A stretch of DNA of 64,000 nucleotides from Glycine soja (lineage: Eukaryota > Streptophyta > Magnoliopsida > Fabales > Fabaceae). The stretch is from assembly GCF_004193775.1 (NCBI RefSeq), contig NC_041021.1, positions 6,086,001 through 6,150,000 on the forward strand. The letters are read 5' to 3'. Under the pieces are notes generated by a model. The model worked only from the letters and a program-made list of their open reading frames with translations, did not search any database and was not told the DNA's origin. Shown piece by piece: positions 34,428 to 46,649 of this stretch. The position numbers and the translations under genes are program-made. Numbering within the stretch: position 1 is the stretch's first letter; the number at the start of each line of letters is the position of its first letter.

Positions 34428-35396
34428 GAAAGACTAGTGTTACAACTAGACTGATATGCATTTTCTTGCCAAAACAATTTTTCATTTACAACGCTAGTGT
34501 ATCCTTGCATGGTATGGTTTTGCTCTGGGACATTGTCTACCTAGGATAACCATATAGCATTGGTGTAACCATTATAAGTAACATTTTAAACATACTTTAG
34601 GTAAATAGTGAAAATATTTAGGGAGTATATCACTCAAGTGCTTGTAAAAATTTAATATATTAGTTACTATTACCAGTCAAATTTTAAAAACAATAATATT
34701 ACAGTCAACTCCCTTATAAATTATTAATATACTGACGTGCGATATTTATACCATGTTTTTGCATATTAATTCATTAGGTTTGCATTCATTTTGTGTCATT
34801 TAGGACTAATTGCATGACTATTTCCTTTACTTTTTATTACCTAGGACTTTTTGAGTTTTGTTTTATGTTTTATGTTTTCGAAAGGTAGATTCTTGGGGAC
34901 ATTGACATGGATTCTTTATTTTTTATGCTTGGAGTGAATTTGATATGGATAGAACATTAGGGAACTTTGTTGAAGCTTGAATCTGTTAGTAAATATTTGT
35001 TTTATAGTTTAAAATTTCTAATAATATATTACTTATATTAATTATGTTACGTGTTTGTTATGTTTGTTTTTGTTCTACACGTTGGTTTCCAACATTTAGT
35101 AAGTGTGGTACTTTGAGATTTTTGCATTGTTACATAAGGGGGTCTATGCCTATATATATCTCTCTCCTCCTTTAGCCAGAAACACAAGCAGAAAAAACAA
35201 TTTTCATTTTCCTCTAAATTTAAAATTAGAATATATTTTCTTTATCAATTATGTTTTTTAAAGATAAAATGTTTTTAGAATTAGTTTCTGTGAAAAACTG
35301 CAAGCATCCCATTACTTATCATTTTGTTACTTGAGTGATTTGGTACTCTTGGCAAAATCATAACATATATCCATAATAACAAATTTAACCAATAAT
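34428..35396. other. No gene seen
   Basis: AT-rich sequence; nothing recognised on either strand. Confidence 0.5.
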
Positions 35397-36640
35397 AAAA
35401 AGGTTATCAAGTTATTCATATTTTGGTATTTTTTTTAAAAATTTATATTACATCGATTTTAATATATATGAACAAGATAATAAATAATTTTAAATTAATA
35501 TAAAGTTTGTATATATGATCTATGTGAAAGAAACTTCAATCCAAAGGTAGGTTATAAGAAAGTATTGTCCAATTGAAAGTTATTGAATAGTGTAGTAGTT
35601 GGTCTAAGTCACTTTGGTGTAATATGATCCCTCTTCATACATGAGGGATCAAATTACACTAGTGTAACTTAAATAACTATTATATCATTCAAGAACTTGA
35701 AATAAAATTTGATTTTTATTGATCCAACCATTGCAATATATCTGCATAATGTTAAAGTATACTAACTATGTTAAATTGGTAAAAATTGAACAAAAATAAG
35801 AAGGTTATCAAATTATTCATATTTTAATATATTTTTAAAAGTTTAAATTACTTCAATTTTAATCTATATGAATGAGGTAATAAATAATTTTGGATTAACA
35901 TGATAGTTCATACATATGATCTATGTGAAAAGAGCTTACAATCAAATAGTGGGTTATAAGAAAATAGTATGATTGAAAGTTATTGAATGATATAATAATT
36001 GGACAAAGTTACATAGATGTAATTTGATAACTCCTCATATACAAGGAGGGATCAAATTACACTGATGTAATCTGATCTCTCCTCATGTATGAGGGATCAA
36101 GTTATACTGGTGTAACTTAAACACCTATTACACCATTCAAGATCTTGAAACAAAAATATTACTTTTATTGATCCAACTATTATTTATATTTACATATTAC
36201 CAATATTGACTGTGTCAAAATTGAACAAAATTAAGAAGGTAATAAAATAATTCATATTTTAATATGTTTTAAAAGTTTAATTGACTTTGATTTTAATCTA
36301 TATGAATGAAGAAACAAATAATTTTTTATTAATATGGAATTTTTTACATATGATATATGTGAAAGAACTTTTAATTCAACAGTGGATTATAAGGAAACAT
36401 CATCCAATTGAAAGTTATTAAATGGTGCAATAATTGAATAAAGTTACATCAATATAATTTAATCCCTTCTCATATATGAGGAGATATTAATTTACACATA
36501 ATTAGTTTGATCTCTCCTCATATACAAGGGCTCAAATTACCTTGGTGTAACTTAAACAAATATTACAACATTCAAGAACTTGAAAAAAATGTGATTTTTA
36601 TCGTTCCCACTATTTCTATATGTGTGTGGGGGGGGGGGGG
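35397..36640. repeat. Tandem array, about 400-435 bp unit, three units
   Basis: aaggttatcaa.ttattcatat recurs at 35,401, 35,802 and 36,237 (periods 401 and 435), each followed by the same landmarks (tttaatctatatgaatga, gatctatgtgaaa, gttattgaat, then a caagaacttgaaa block). Each unit holds a hairpin such as gatccctc-ttcatacat-gagggatc. Divergence between units is considerable. Ends in a G-run near 36,631. Non-coding. Confidence 0.8.
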
Positions 36641-37433
36641 GATCAAGTTATCAAGAGTAACTTTATCTACCCCGGTCTATTCAATTTTACTCTAACGACT
36701 AAGATGTAAACTAATTGCACTCAAGCGTGACCAACTACACATGAATCCATTCTCAGCATTTTGTTCATGTTGAAACTATCCATGGTAAGTTGTTGCTACA
36801 AAGGTAAAAATTAGACAATACAAGGAATTTCATTCTCCTTACCAGTTTATTTCACTTTCCTTGTTCATACACAAAAGGGAAAATTTGATGTCACTCATTT
36901 GACATACGTGTTTTGTTTCTGCTATTGTTTCGCAATAAGCTTTATTTGATTAAACCGATTGCTTATTTCAATTATTAATAAGTTACTAAGTTCACTTTTT
37001 AATAATTTCAAGAGAAATTTTCTTGCACTTGTCGCACTCTCTAATTAAGAAAAATAAAGTAAAGGTGTTATGCACATATCATTTGCAATGGCAGATCAAC
37101 TCCAAGTGTGAACAAACCAAAAGAGAAATGGTTCAAGAACACCATGGACAATTTGTACAATGGACGAAGCACACAAGGAAAATGAGTGACAACAATTTCA
37201 CTCCTTTTGTGATTGAGAAAGAATTGTGAAACTAACGGGTAAAGAGACAAAATAGGATGTTTCGGCTAATTCTTTCATTCAGAGTACTAGAGCAATGACT
37301 ATGATCATATATACAAAATTACATGTTAATACATAATTATTTGCTACCTCATCCTTTCATAGATTTTTAAATCGACATATTATAAGTTTTGAAAATATAC
37401 TACAATGTGGATAATTTGCTTACCTTATTATTG
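36641..37433. other. No gene seen
   Basis: Non-coding; the frame at 37,023-37,229 has no recognisable domain. Confidence 0.5.
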
Positions 37434-37540
37434 GTGTTCAATTTTGACAAAATTTGAAATAGACAATAGTTGGATCGATAAAAATCACATTCTAAATTGG
37501 TGCAATAGTTTTTTAGTTACATCCATGTAATTTGATCTCT

Positions 37541-37545
<5 letters not shown>
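37434..37545. repeat. Rearranged partial unit of the 420-bp array, partly inverted
   Basis: gttcaattttgacaaaat and tagttggatcgataaaaatc match the reverse complement of the array, while gttacatccatgtaatttga matches it in the forward sense. A displaced, rearranged piece of the array. Confidence 0.6.

Positions 37546-37619
<74 letters not shown>
37546..37619. repeat. (TA)n microsatellite
   Basis: About 74 bp of uninterrupted TA dinucleotide, the longest in the window. Confidence 0.95.
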
Positions 37620-37623
<4 letters not shown>

Positions 37624-38250
37624 GACTATGAGAAGACCTTTTTCATGTGAGAGTGAGAGAAATAAACATTGAGTGTTAAATCTCATTATGAAAAATGGTC
37701 GAGATTAAAACACAACTCATTAAGTTTTTTAAAAAGTCACATGGCTTGGTAGAAAGCATCCCACTTAGTTGACAAACCTGTCTACCCTCATTCTCGGTCT
37801 GAAATTTCCTCGCAGCCACACTAGATGTGGTAAATATAGAAGCACAATTTCCATTTGTAATAGTCATAGTATGACAAAAATGATAGTTCAACAAATACAA
37901 ATGAAATGGAGTAGTTGTTAACCAATGTACTTGTTTACACTGATAATGTTTATAGCCTTTTCCAAGCTATCAACCTAAAGTTAAAAAGTAAAAATGAAAA
38001 ATTGTGTTAGCATAAATTGAGCCAAAATGAAAAATCCAACACAGATAGGGCCTCTTACATTGCCAAATAATGACAAATAAAATAATTCCAAATTAGATAA
38101 TGCTAAGTATTCGACAAATAAAATACACCTCCATGAGAAGAAGAACTGGTCCAAAGATCTACCATGTATACAAGATTGTGAGAATGTTTAAGAAACATAT
38201 AACTACAATGTATACAACACCAATATGGAAATATGATGCCCTGAACACCA
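37620..38250. other. No gene seen
   Basis: Non-coding as far as can be read; minus-strand frames near 37,676-37,900 are not recognised. Confidence 0.45.
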
Positions 38251-38351
38251 ACCAAATATGGCTCAGTTCTCGAATCACCACTTTTGCAATTCATTTTTAA
38301 CCAATCAGAACACCGACCAGGCCCAAACCTGCCATTTGCATGCTCACATGA
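38251..38351 (-). pseudogene. Beta-glucosidase (GH1) exon fragment
   Basis: The minus strand reads HANGRFGPGRCSDWLKMNCK followed by SGDSRTEPYLV, the conserved GRC-W---NC-GGDS-TEPYLV segment of plant family-1 glycoside hydrolases, which forms one small exon in many family members. A GT splice-donor-like dinucleotide follows at the expected edge (GGTG at about 38,247). No neighbouring GH1 exons with the catalytic TFNEP or ENG motifs were found within several kb. An isolated exon-sized fragment, probably moved by a transposon. Confidence 0.65.
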
Positions 38352-38568
38352 ATTATATATGTTTATTAGATCATTAGATTTACTAAAACTTTCTCTCAAT
38401 ATTCATACAATATTCATCAGTTAATTTTTTCTACATGACATAAGTCAAAATTATACATTTAAGCAGGCAATTTATAGTTAAAGCAAGTTTCAGAGAACAT
38501 ACTCAACTCATACATCTTGCAAATTACTCATTAGTTCGGAGTTAGATGTTAGTTAAATAGGCAGTTAG

Positions 38569-38606
<38 letters not shown>

Positions 38607-39137
38607 GAAGTGAAAATATAGTATTTTCCAATATATGATGGAATTAAAGGAGGCTTGACAAACTTCAAGGGCTTTTGATATGGACTTGGTGAAATGCTAA
38701 ACATTGTTGCCCCCTCAACCTACAAAAGTAGCATATGAATAAATCACTCAAGATTTCTCATATATTCACATAATATTTTTAGCAACATTAGACTAGGTAA
38801 TTTTAGAGACCACAAGCAAGATCAAATTCTATGGCAAGTGTATCTATAGGTAATCTTGAGTTGAAAAGAAAAAAAATGATAATTTGAAAACAATATGCAA
38901 TGGCATGGAATGGAAGATATATTGGAAAGTTGAAAACAATTGAACTTCCCAAAATAACTAGATTAATTGAAGTTCTATCAATGGACAATGATATTTATTT
39001 ATGATGTCTATATCAGATTTACTACAATGAATCAAATGGAAAAAGACAATACCAGGCACTCATATCCTTAGATGCTTCAATTGTACCAAGTCTACAGTGT
39101 AATAATGCACATATAACCAAATAAGCCAGCCCCAACT
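38352..39137 (-). other. Non-coding, one possible exon remnant
   Basis: A minus-strand stretch (about 38,610-38,710) reads VEGATMFSISPSPYQKPLKF then VKPPLIPSYIGKY after a tttgtag acceptor-like site. It looks exon-like, but I do not recognise the protein. A (CT)n run lies at about 38,571-38,602. Confidence 0.3.
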
Positions 39138-40250
39138 GTAACGTCCTAAAATTTTGCTAACTATAAATTGATGTTTAATTGTATTTATCGTGTTATTTGA
39201 TTATATGATTGAGTTGAGGTATGGTGTGAATTAGTCATGTGTGATTTGCTTGATGTGGATGTTGAGTTATGTGAAGTTTTATTGACCTAAGTTGAAATTA
39301 TGAGATTTCAAATATTCCAGTAAAACAACAATCTTGGATTTCAAATTGATTGTAGATTCCTAACACATGTCCCCAAGGTTTGACCGTTGGGATTTGCAAA
39401 ATAACAAATTTTGACCTTTCGCTTAGCGCGAGAAGCGCAATTTCAATCCGAGAGGGAATTGCGCTGAGTGTGGATTGTCATGCTTAGCACCAAAAATAGA
39501 CTACCACTTAGCGAGATAAGCTCACTAACAAGATCTATAGATTATAAATACGTTCTTCAGCGTGAAAAACACTATTTTTCACTCTCATCCTCTCCAAATG
39601 CCCACCCAAACCCTAACACCTTCTTCTCCACCACCCACAACTTCTGGTTGCCACCATGAGCCGTCGTTGCTTGCCACTAAACCACCACAAGAAGAGGAAC
39701 ATTTTAATCAGAGCGGAATCCTCAGAATCCACCTCAAGGATTCAGTTAAGAACAATCCCTCAATCCATTATTTCGTAGCTTCTTTGAGGTAATCTTGACT
39801 TCTAAGTCTTTCTCCTAGTTAGTTTAAACTTCTCTTAGTGTCTCTCATGTTTTGGGTATTGTAACAGGGTCTTTTTACACTTCCTTGGAAAACCCCTTTA
39901 AAATGAGACGTTGTAAAAATTATTTTTTTTATAAAATTGATGTCATTTTCGTGACCTGCATTGAACCCCAATCACATTGGCGTGATCAAAATTTCAAAAT
40001 GACATCTCCTTTTAGTAGAATCCGAAACACCCCTTAGCCCTTTATGTTTTGACAGGGGTAATTGACTCTGAATGTTGTTATTAACCTTTTTTTTTGAAAT
40101 CTATACTAAATTTCCTTCAATTTGGTATATAGAACATTGTGTTTGGACTGACGAATGTGAACAAGAGAGGTCTCTGAACGACACAAAGAGGAATTGACGA
40201 AGAGCTCACAATAGGTGAAAGGAGTTTATTGTAATTTATGGCTTTTGATA
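39138..40250 (+). mobile_element. LTR-like sequence (solo or truncated gypsy LTR)
   Basis: Begins tgtaacgtcctaaaatttt and holds the cgcttagcgcgagaagcgc motif common in soybean LTR retrotransposons, with a ttataaatacg TATA-like site near 39,542. No paired LTR or coding domain was found and the 3' end is not defined, so this is tentative. Confidence 0.4.
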
Positions 40251-40281
40251 CCATAGTTAGGGTCAGGGAACCTAACTATGG
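40251..40281. repeat. Perfect 11-bp stem hairpin
   Basis: ccatagttagg-gtcagggaa-cctaactatgg: an 11-bp perfect inverted repeat around a 9-nt loop. No function assigned. Confidence 0.7.
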
Positions 40282-40627
40282 GGATATATTTCTGTCCCTA
40301 TTGCATGCTGATTTTAAAAAAAAATAAAAAACAATGTTTTTTACTAATGGGATACGGTACGTCTGTTATTGATAGATGACATTATTGTTTTTATTAGACT
40401 TGTGTTGTTTGAAGACCTGGAGAGTGTGAATCTCAGGCATTATCTATATATGTATGTATATGCAAAATGTGATGATATTAATTGATATTAGGTGGCGTTG
40501 ATACTTATGATAATGTTGTTATTGAAGATGATATTGATAATAATTGATAGGAGGCGACGTTGGTGTTTATGATAATATTGATATGAGATGATGTTGTTAT
40601 TGATGATTATGTTATTGTGGCTTTGAT
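40282..40627. other. Low-complexity sequence, no gene
   Basis: Loosely repetitive gatgatattgataat sequence grading into the minisatellite that follows. Confidence 0.5.
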
Positions 40628-40763
40628 AATGTCATTGAGATGAGATGATGTTGATGTTGAGAATGACATTGAGATGAGATGATATTGATGTCGAGAATGA
40701 CATTGAGATGAGATGATGTTGATGTTGATAATGACATTGAGATGAGATGTTGTTGATGTTGAA
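40628..40763. repeat. 34-bp minisatellite, four units
   Basis: aatgacattgagatgagatg starts units at 40,628 (one mismatch), 40,662, 40,696 and 40,730, an exact 34-bp period. Confidence 0.85.
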
Positions 40764-42506
40764 AATTTCATTATGATCTACACTTGTTCTTGCATTTCTA
40801 TGGTTCAAATTTTGTAGATCTACTCTTGAATCTTGTTTTTGTGTTGATTTTAGGTTCTATCAATTTTCATTCATAATATTCTTGTTCTGAACCTTTAGAT
40901 ATAAATTTTCTTCCAAAATATTGATTAGAAAAAAACACAAAAATCTAAGTGTAAATCACTTAATCCATGTTTTCTTAGAGCCATGTTTAGTCATAGTAAT
41001 TGTCACATTATGTTCTATGTTTGTGTTGAATTTTTATTTTGTTTATTGAATTCTAGATACATTTTTTCATGTATTCTTGTAATTCTTAGCCTATCTTTTG
41101 AATTTTGTGTCTAATTCATGCATGTTATTTAGTTCACAACATGTTCTAAATCAATTCCTAGAAGTAGTCTTGTTGTTGAATTCTTTTTTTTTTTGTTTTG
41201 CAAGTTTCCTACATGATGCCTATGATGAAGTTGAGTTATGCTGATGAGTTGTGGCTGGATTTGTGAATCAAATAAGTCTTAAGCTCTCTTGAATTGTGTT
41301 ATTCAAGATAATTGAGCATAAGCAAACACAAATTGTAACTATCCAAGCCTTAAGCAACATAAACACTACTCTTGAGTTCTAGGTTGAAATTGCTGGTGTT
41401 GGCAGTTTGAACATACAAACTTGTATAAAATAATGGAAATTGGTCACTATGAATTTTGAGCTGAATTTTTTACTGACTTTTCTATACATCTGGATCATAA
41501 TTATAAAAAAAAGAACAAAGCTATTTGGATTAAAGGAAAAAATAAGAAAAATCACAGAAGTTGGCAGAAAAATCAGTGTCCAGGAAAAAAAAAGTGAAAG
41601 GGAAGTGTGCTTGTTGTTTTGGCTCGAAATTTGTTTTATAATTGGTTCCTATTTTATACCAATCTTCGTTCTGAAATTTCAATTGAAAATTAGTGTGAAA
41701 AAAAGTTCCAAAACTAGAGGTTTCTTGAGTCTTTTTTTTTAGTTTTTTTACTCTACTTTAGAGTCATTCTTAGTTTCTCTTTGAGTCCTAGCTTGCTTCT
41801 ATGTCCTTTTCATTGCTTTAATTGTTGAATAATCCTTGAAAATTTGTCTTGTTAAAACTCTATTGTTTTAGCTTTCATTTCATTTTTTTGGTCTTTGGTT
41901 ATTGCTTGTCTCTTTGTTTCCTTGTTTATGAGTTGCCATATAGGGAATTGGAAAGGAGGATTGGTGTCATCCTTTGAAGAATTTGAGTCAAGAAGCAAGG
42001 GGAAAACCACCTTAAGAGCTATTGGACTAAGAAGCACTCCAAATTGAGTGAATCACTAAAGAGAGAACAACCACCAAAATTGAGGACCTTTTTGTAATTT
42101 TGTAATTGACATTTTACTTACTTTCATTGCTTTCAAATTTTGTAACGAAAAGGCCTTTCATTGGAAGTAAGTTGGGAGCCTCCAATAGGCCACTCTACTT
42201 CCATTTGTGTGTAATAATTTTAAGCAATTTTTCCTTAGGATTGTGAGTGTTTTGTTGGGAACCTTAAATGTGGTCATCCAAACACTCTTAGGATTCGCCT
42301 AGTTTACATTTCTTGCTTACTTTCATAACTTTTTTTCCTTTACCTTCCATTGTCAAACCGCTTAGATAGCTTGTCTTTTACTAATTAGTTTTTACCTTAT
42401 CTTTGACACGTCTTTTAGTGTTTATTTTGACTAGTTTCAACCATAGTTTCTTTTACCTTTTCTTTTCAAACCCCCAACAAGAAAGAACCACAACTTAGGA
42501 ACCAAC

Positions 42507-43116
42507 ATGAGTCTTCATTCTTCATCTAGCGTTAATGGTGAGGGTTCTACTCCTAAGGACCCCTTGTATAAGATATTAGATGAGTTGAGATCCCTTAAAT
42601 TGTGGAAAAAAAACAAGAGAGAAAAGAAAAAGAAAAAAAAGAGTGGAAGAAATAAGTCATGATGAAAGAGAGAAAATAAGAGAGGAAGAAAGAAGCAAAA
42701 TACTAAAAGAGTTAAGAAAAGAAAAACATGTAGAGGCTAACTTAGATTGGGAAATAAGGGTAGAGCAGCAACTTAAAAGGAACTTTACTTCAAAATCTTA
42801 TGGCTCTAACTCTTATCCAAAGAAAGACCAAGGTTAAGGCATCTTAGGGGTGACCCCTTCTGAGCCCAAAGATGATAAACGGAAGACAATAGAAAAGCAA
42901 CCCCTTAAGGCTAGTATGCAAGAGAAGACTAGCTCCATGAAGTGCTTTAAATGTCTTAGAGGAGAACACTTTACTTCTCAATGCCCCACCAAGAAAATCA
43001 TGATTATGAGGGGCCAAGACATTTATAGTAGCCAAGATGAGGCTACTACTTCACCTTTTGCTTCTTCACTTTCACTAGATGAAGGTGAAGTAGTAGCCTT
43101 ATCTTGGCTACTATAA
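42507..43116 (+). pseudogene. Ty3/gypsy gag fragment with CCHC zinc knuckle
   Basis: The ATG at 42,507 opens MSLHSSSSVNGEGSTPKDPL YKILDELRS-type residues in two short blocks. A frameshift in an A-rich run (about 42,605-42,635) leads to an EREKIREEERSKILKELRKE stretch, then a TAA near 42,836. The frame resumes to the zinc knuckle CFKCLRGEHFTSQC (CX2CX4HX4C, about 42,943-42,984) and ends at 43,114-43,116 inside the palindromic centre. Gag packages retrotransposon RNA; protease and pol are missing. The gag start is mirrored at about 43,197 on the minus strand in the right arm. Confidence 0.75.
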
Positions 43117-43121
43117 ATGTC
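43018..43121. repeat. Palindromic centre of the gypsy inverted repeat
   Basis: The 38-base block gacatttatagtagccaaga... at 43,018-43,055 is repeated inverted at 43,084-43,121 with one mismatch, spaced by 28 bp. It falls in the gag coding sequence just after the zinc knuckle. Confidence 0.9.
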
Positions 43122-45065
43122 ATTCATCTAAGATTCTAGATAGAGGGTCCTTATGGCTAGTACCCTCACCATTAACACTAGATGAATGATGACTCATGTT
43201 GGTTCCTTAGTTGTGGTTCTTTCTTGTTGGGGGTTTGAAAAAAAGGTAAAAGATAGGGTTCCAAATGAACTCAAGATAAGCGTGATAAACAAGAAGAAAG
43301 TATTATGCAATAACAAGATAAGCTAGGTGTGACTAGTAAAGAAAATAAGCTATGAAAGTAAGCAAGAAATTAACGAGAAAGAAATGTAAACTAGGCGGTT
43401 CCTAAGAGTGTTTGGATGACCTCATTTAAGGTTCCAACAAAACACTCACTATCCTAAGGAAAAATTGCCTAAAATTATTACACACAAATGGAAGTAGGGT
43501 GACCTATTGGAGGCTCCCAACTTATTTCCAATGAAACACTTTTTTGTTACAAAATTTGAAAGCAATGAAGGTAACTAAATTGTCAATTACAAAATTACAA
43601 AAAGGTCCTCAATTTTGGTGGTTCTTCTCTCTTTGGTGATTCACTCAATTTGGAGTGCTTTTTAGTCCAATAGCTCTTAAGGTGGTTGGCCCCTTGCTTT
43701 TTGACTCAAATTCTTAAAGGGATGACACCAATCCTCCTTTCCAATTCCCTATATGGCAATTCACAAACAAGGAAACAAAGAGATAAGCAATAAATAAAGA
43801 CCAAAAAATCAAATGAAAGATAAATCAATGGAGTTTTAACAAGACAAATTTTCAAGGATTATTCAACAATTAAAGCAATGAAAAGGACATAGAAGCAAGC
43901 TAGGACTCAAAGAGAAACCTAGAATGGCTCTAGAGTAGAGTAAAAACACAAAAAAAAAAATAAGACTCAAGAAACCTCTAGTTTTGGCACTTGTTTTCAC
44001 ACTAATTTTCAATTGAAATTTCAGAACTAAGATTGGTATAAAATAGGCACCAATTATAGAACAAATTTTGAGCCAAAACAACAAGCACACTTCCCTTTCA
44101 CTTGTTTTTTTCTTTTATGGACACTGATTTTTCTGCCAACTTGTGTGATTTTTATTATATTTTCCTTTTTTCCAAATCACTTGGTTCTTTTTTTATATTT
44201 TTTTCTAGATGTCTAGAAAATTCAGTAAATATTTCAGCTCAAAATTCATAGTTACCAATTCCCAATAATTTTTACAAGTTCGTATGTTCAAGCTGCTAGT
44301 ACCAGCGATTTCAACCTAGAAATCAAGAGTAGTGTTTATGTTGCTTACGGCTTGGATAGTTACAATTTGTTTTTGCTTATGCTCAATTGTCTTGAATAAC
44401 ACAATTCAAGAGAGCTTAAGACTTATTTTGATTCACAAATCTAGCCACAACTAAACTTCTTCATAGGCATCATGTAAGAAACTTAGAAAAAAAAAGTTCA
44501 ACAAGACTATTTCTAGGAATTGATTTAGAACATGTTATGAACTAAATGACATGCATGAATTAGACTCAAAATTCAAAAGATAGGCTAAGAATGACAAGAA
44601 TACATGAACAAATTTATCTAGAATTCAATCAACAAAATCAAAATTCAACGCAAACTTAGAACATACTGTGACAATTATTATGATTAAACATGACTTTAAG
44701 ACAACATGGATTAAGTGACTTACACTTAGATTTTTGTGTTTTTTTAATGAATATTTTGGAAGAAAATTTAAATCTAAAGGTTTAGCACAAGAAGATTATG
44801 ATTGTAAAATGATAGAACCTAAAATCAACACAAAAATATGATTCAAAAGTATATCTATAAAATTTGAACCATTGAAATGCAAGAACAAGTGTAGATCTAA
44901 GATTTAATCGGTTTATTTTTTTTGTATCTACTCTAAACAGCACCAAACCACAAGACAATGGAGGATATACATGGAGAATAATCTGAAAAACAAGGAATTA
45001 AAGTGAATTGACCAAACAAAAAGATAGAGGAAGCAAAAGAACATCACCTAGATGAAAATTCTCTT

Positions 45066-45077
45066 GATACCACATGA
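45066..45077 (-). other. Primer-binding site, minus strand
   Basis: The plus strand has ctcttgatacca; on the minus strand this reads tggtatcaagag, complementary to initiator tRNA-Met. It lies two bases from the LTR edge, the usual spacing, and shows that the right half of the element runs leftward. About 1.87 kb of leader separates it from the mirrored gag start. Confidence 0.75.
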
Positions 45078-45079
45078 TG

Positions 45080-45513
45080 TAACTCCATGTGGAGCTTGTA
45101 GGCCTTGGATCTTTTTCATCAATGGATTTAAAGTTAAATTTGTGGAGCCCAAATTTCACTAATTATGATTAGTGAATTTTAGCTATGATTTTGCCCACTA
45201 ATCCAATATTAAGTTCAAGATTATCCACTAAGTGCTCATTGGTGTCATGAGGCATGTAAAGCATGAAGGACATGCACAAAGTGTGACTATATGATGTGGC
45301 AATGGGGTGTAGCAAGCAAATGCTCACCTCCCCCTCTAAAATTTAATTGCATTATGCTTCTCCCAATTCAATTAAATTTATTTCCCAACACACACATATT
45401 TACTTAATGCATGTGAAATTACAAAACTACCCCTAATACAAAAACTATAGTCTAGGTGCCTTAAAATACAAGGGCTAAAGAATCCTACATTTCTAGGGTA
45501 CCCTGCCTACATT
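45080..45513 (-). mobile_element. Gypsy 5' LTR (minus-strand element)
   Basis: About 435 bp from tgatgtaactcc (next to the primer site) to ccctgcctaca, giving TG...CA ends on both strands. The outer end is exactly where copy 2 of the segmental duplication begins (45,514). No second LTR of this sequence was found to the left. Confidence 0.7.
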
Positions 45514-46115
45514 CAGTACCTTGCGCACTATTTGCCCCTATGTCTTATTTTGGGGAACAAATAGGCCAGACAAAGTAAGCATAAGAGGATGCATAAATAG
45601 GAAGGAGGTGATTATCTTTTTTAAAACCTTTACTGCTGCAAGTGATTGTTTGGAGGAGGGATTGGTGTTTGATAAAGACTAGGAGGACATAACCTAAGAA
45701 ATGGTGGATATAATGCTTTATGAAAGACCACGTCCAAAATCTGTTAACAAGAAGACAATGGTCAGTTTCTAAAGGACTGCATGTAACATATGAGTTTGAT
45801 GTAAACGATTTGTTTGATTGTGTAGGATGGACTATTTTTCTGGAAAAATTCAGTACCTTGCGCTATTGCCCCTATGCCTTATTTTGGGGAACAAATAGGC
45901 CCGACAAAGTAAACATAAGAGGATGCGTAAATAGGAAGGAGGTGATTATCTTTTCTAAAACCATTACTGCTGCAAGTGATTGTTTGGAGGAGGTATTGGT
46001 GTTCGATAAAGACTGAGAGGACATAACCTAAGAAACAGTGGATATAATGCTTTATGAAAGACCACGTCCAAAATCTGTTGACAAGGAGACAATGGTTAGT
46101 TTCTTAAGGACGGCA
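45514..46115 (+). pseudogene. Gag-like module, copy 2 (one partial and one full unit)
   Basis: Counterpart of 14,489-15,430 with two units rather than three: a 5'-truncated one (45,514-45,789) and a full one (45,790-46,115). The second reads DLFDCVGWTIFLEKFSTLRY then VNRKEVIIFSKTITAASDCL, and stops at a TGA within DKD (46,016). Function unknown; see 14,334-15,430. Confidence 0.45.
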
Positions 46116-46611
46116 TGTAACATCCCAATTTAATTTTAATTATATATTATTTGTTATTAAATATTTTGTGTTGCTTGTTTTAATTATAATAATAGTAATA
46201 ATAATAATAAGGGGAGTGAGCTCTCTATTCCTTCTATTGTATAATTTTCCCTTGATTTGAACGAGTTGAAAAATTCCAAATAAGTTTAATTTTATTTTGT
46301 GACAAATTTTTTGTTATGATGTTCGTAACATTTTCCCCTTTTCACCAATGATGAATTTCGCTGAATTATGTTTTACTATTATGGTAATTCTTAAATTTTG
46401 TGATTAATCTCCGTAATATTGGAACAGTACATGAAACCAAGTTGTTGTGAATTAGAATGCGAAGCCTTGGAAAATTGATCATAATCTTCTATTGACTAAA
46501 TTTCTCGTGGCTAGATTCCTATGGTTGCCTTGGAGTATGTTTAGTGATATATGTATATTTGTTTTCCATATATAAAATTATATGATTATATGTATATAAG
46601 ATTCTAATGTG

Positions 46612-46649
<38 letters not shown>

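Larger units (their letters stand above)
40775..45513. mobile_element. Gypsy retrotransposon rearranged as a large inverted repeat
   Basis: The left arm (40,775 to about 42,580, plus strand) is the reverse complement of the right arm (about 43,131-44,905). Shared blocks include gatctacacttgttcttgca, acctttagat, gaattgtgttattcaa, aagccttaag and ccaacatgagtc. The gag region 42,580-43,017 is on the left only; the primer site and LTR are on the right only. At the centre a 38-bp inverted repeat (43,018-43,055 and 43,084-43,121) flanks a 28-bp spacer. The right half is the 5' end of a minus-strand element; the left half is a plus-strand copy of its leader and gag. Confidence 0.85.

Noticed and set aside
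40240..40253. ttttgatacca as a second minus-strand primer-binding site.
   Set aside because: No LTR-like end (CA) adjoins it and no gag-like sequence follows.
40251..40281. Perfect hairpin considered as a tRNA arm or terminator.
   Set aside because: No cloverleaf surrounds it and no gene ends nearby; plant genes do not use such terminators.
41440..41742. 100-codon frame with a membrane-like stretch, mirrored at 43,863-44,090.
   Set aside because: Lies in the long non-coding leader of the gypsy element; the mirrored version differs by indels and stops.
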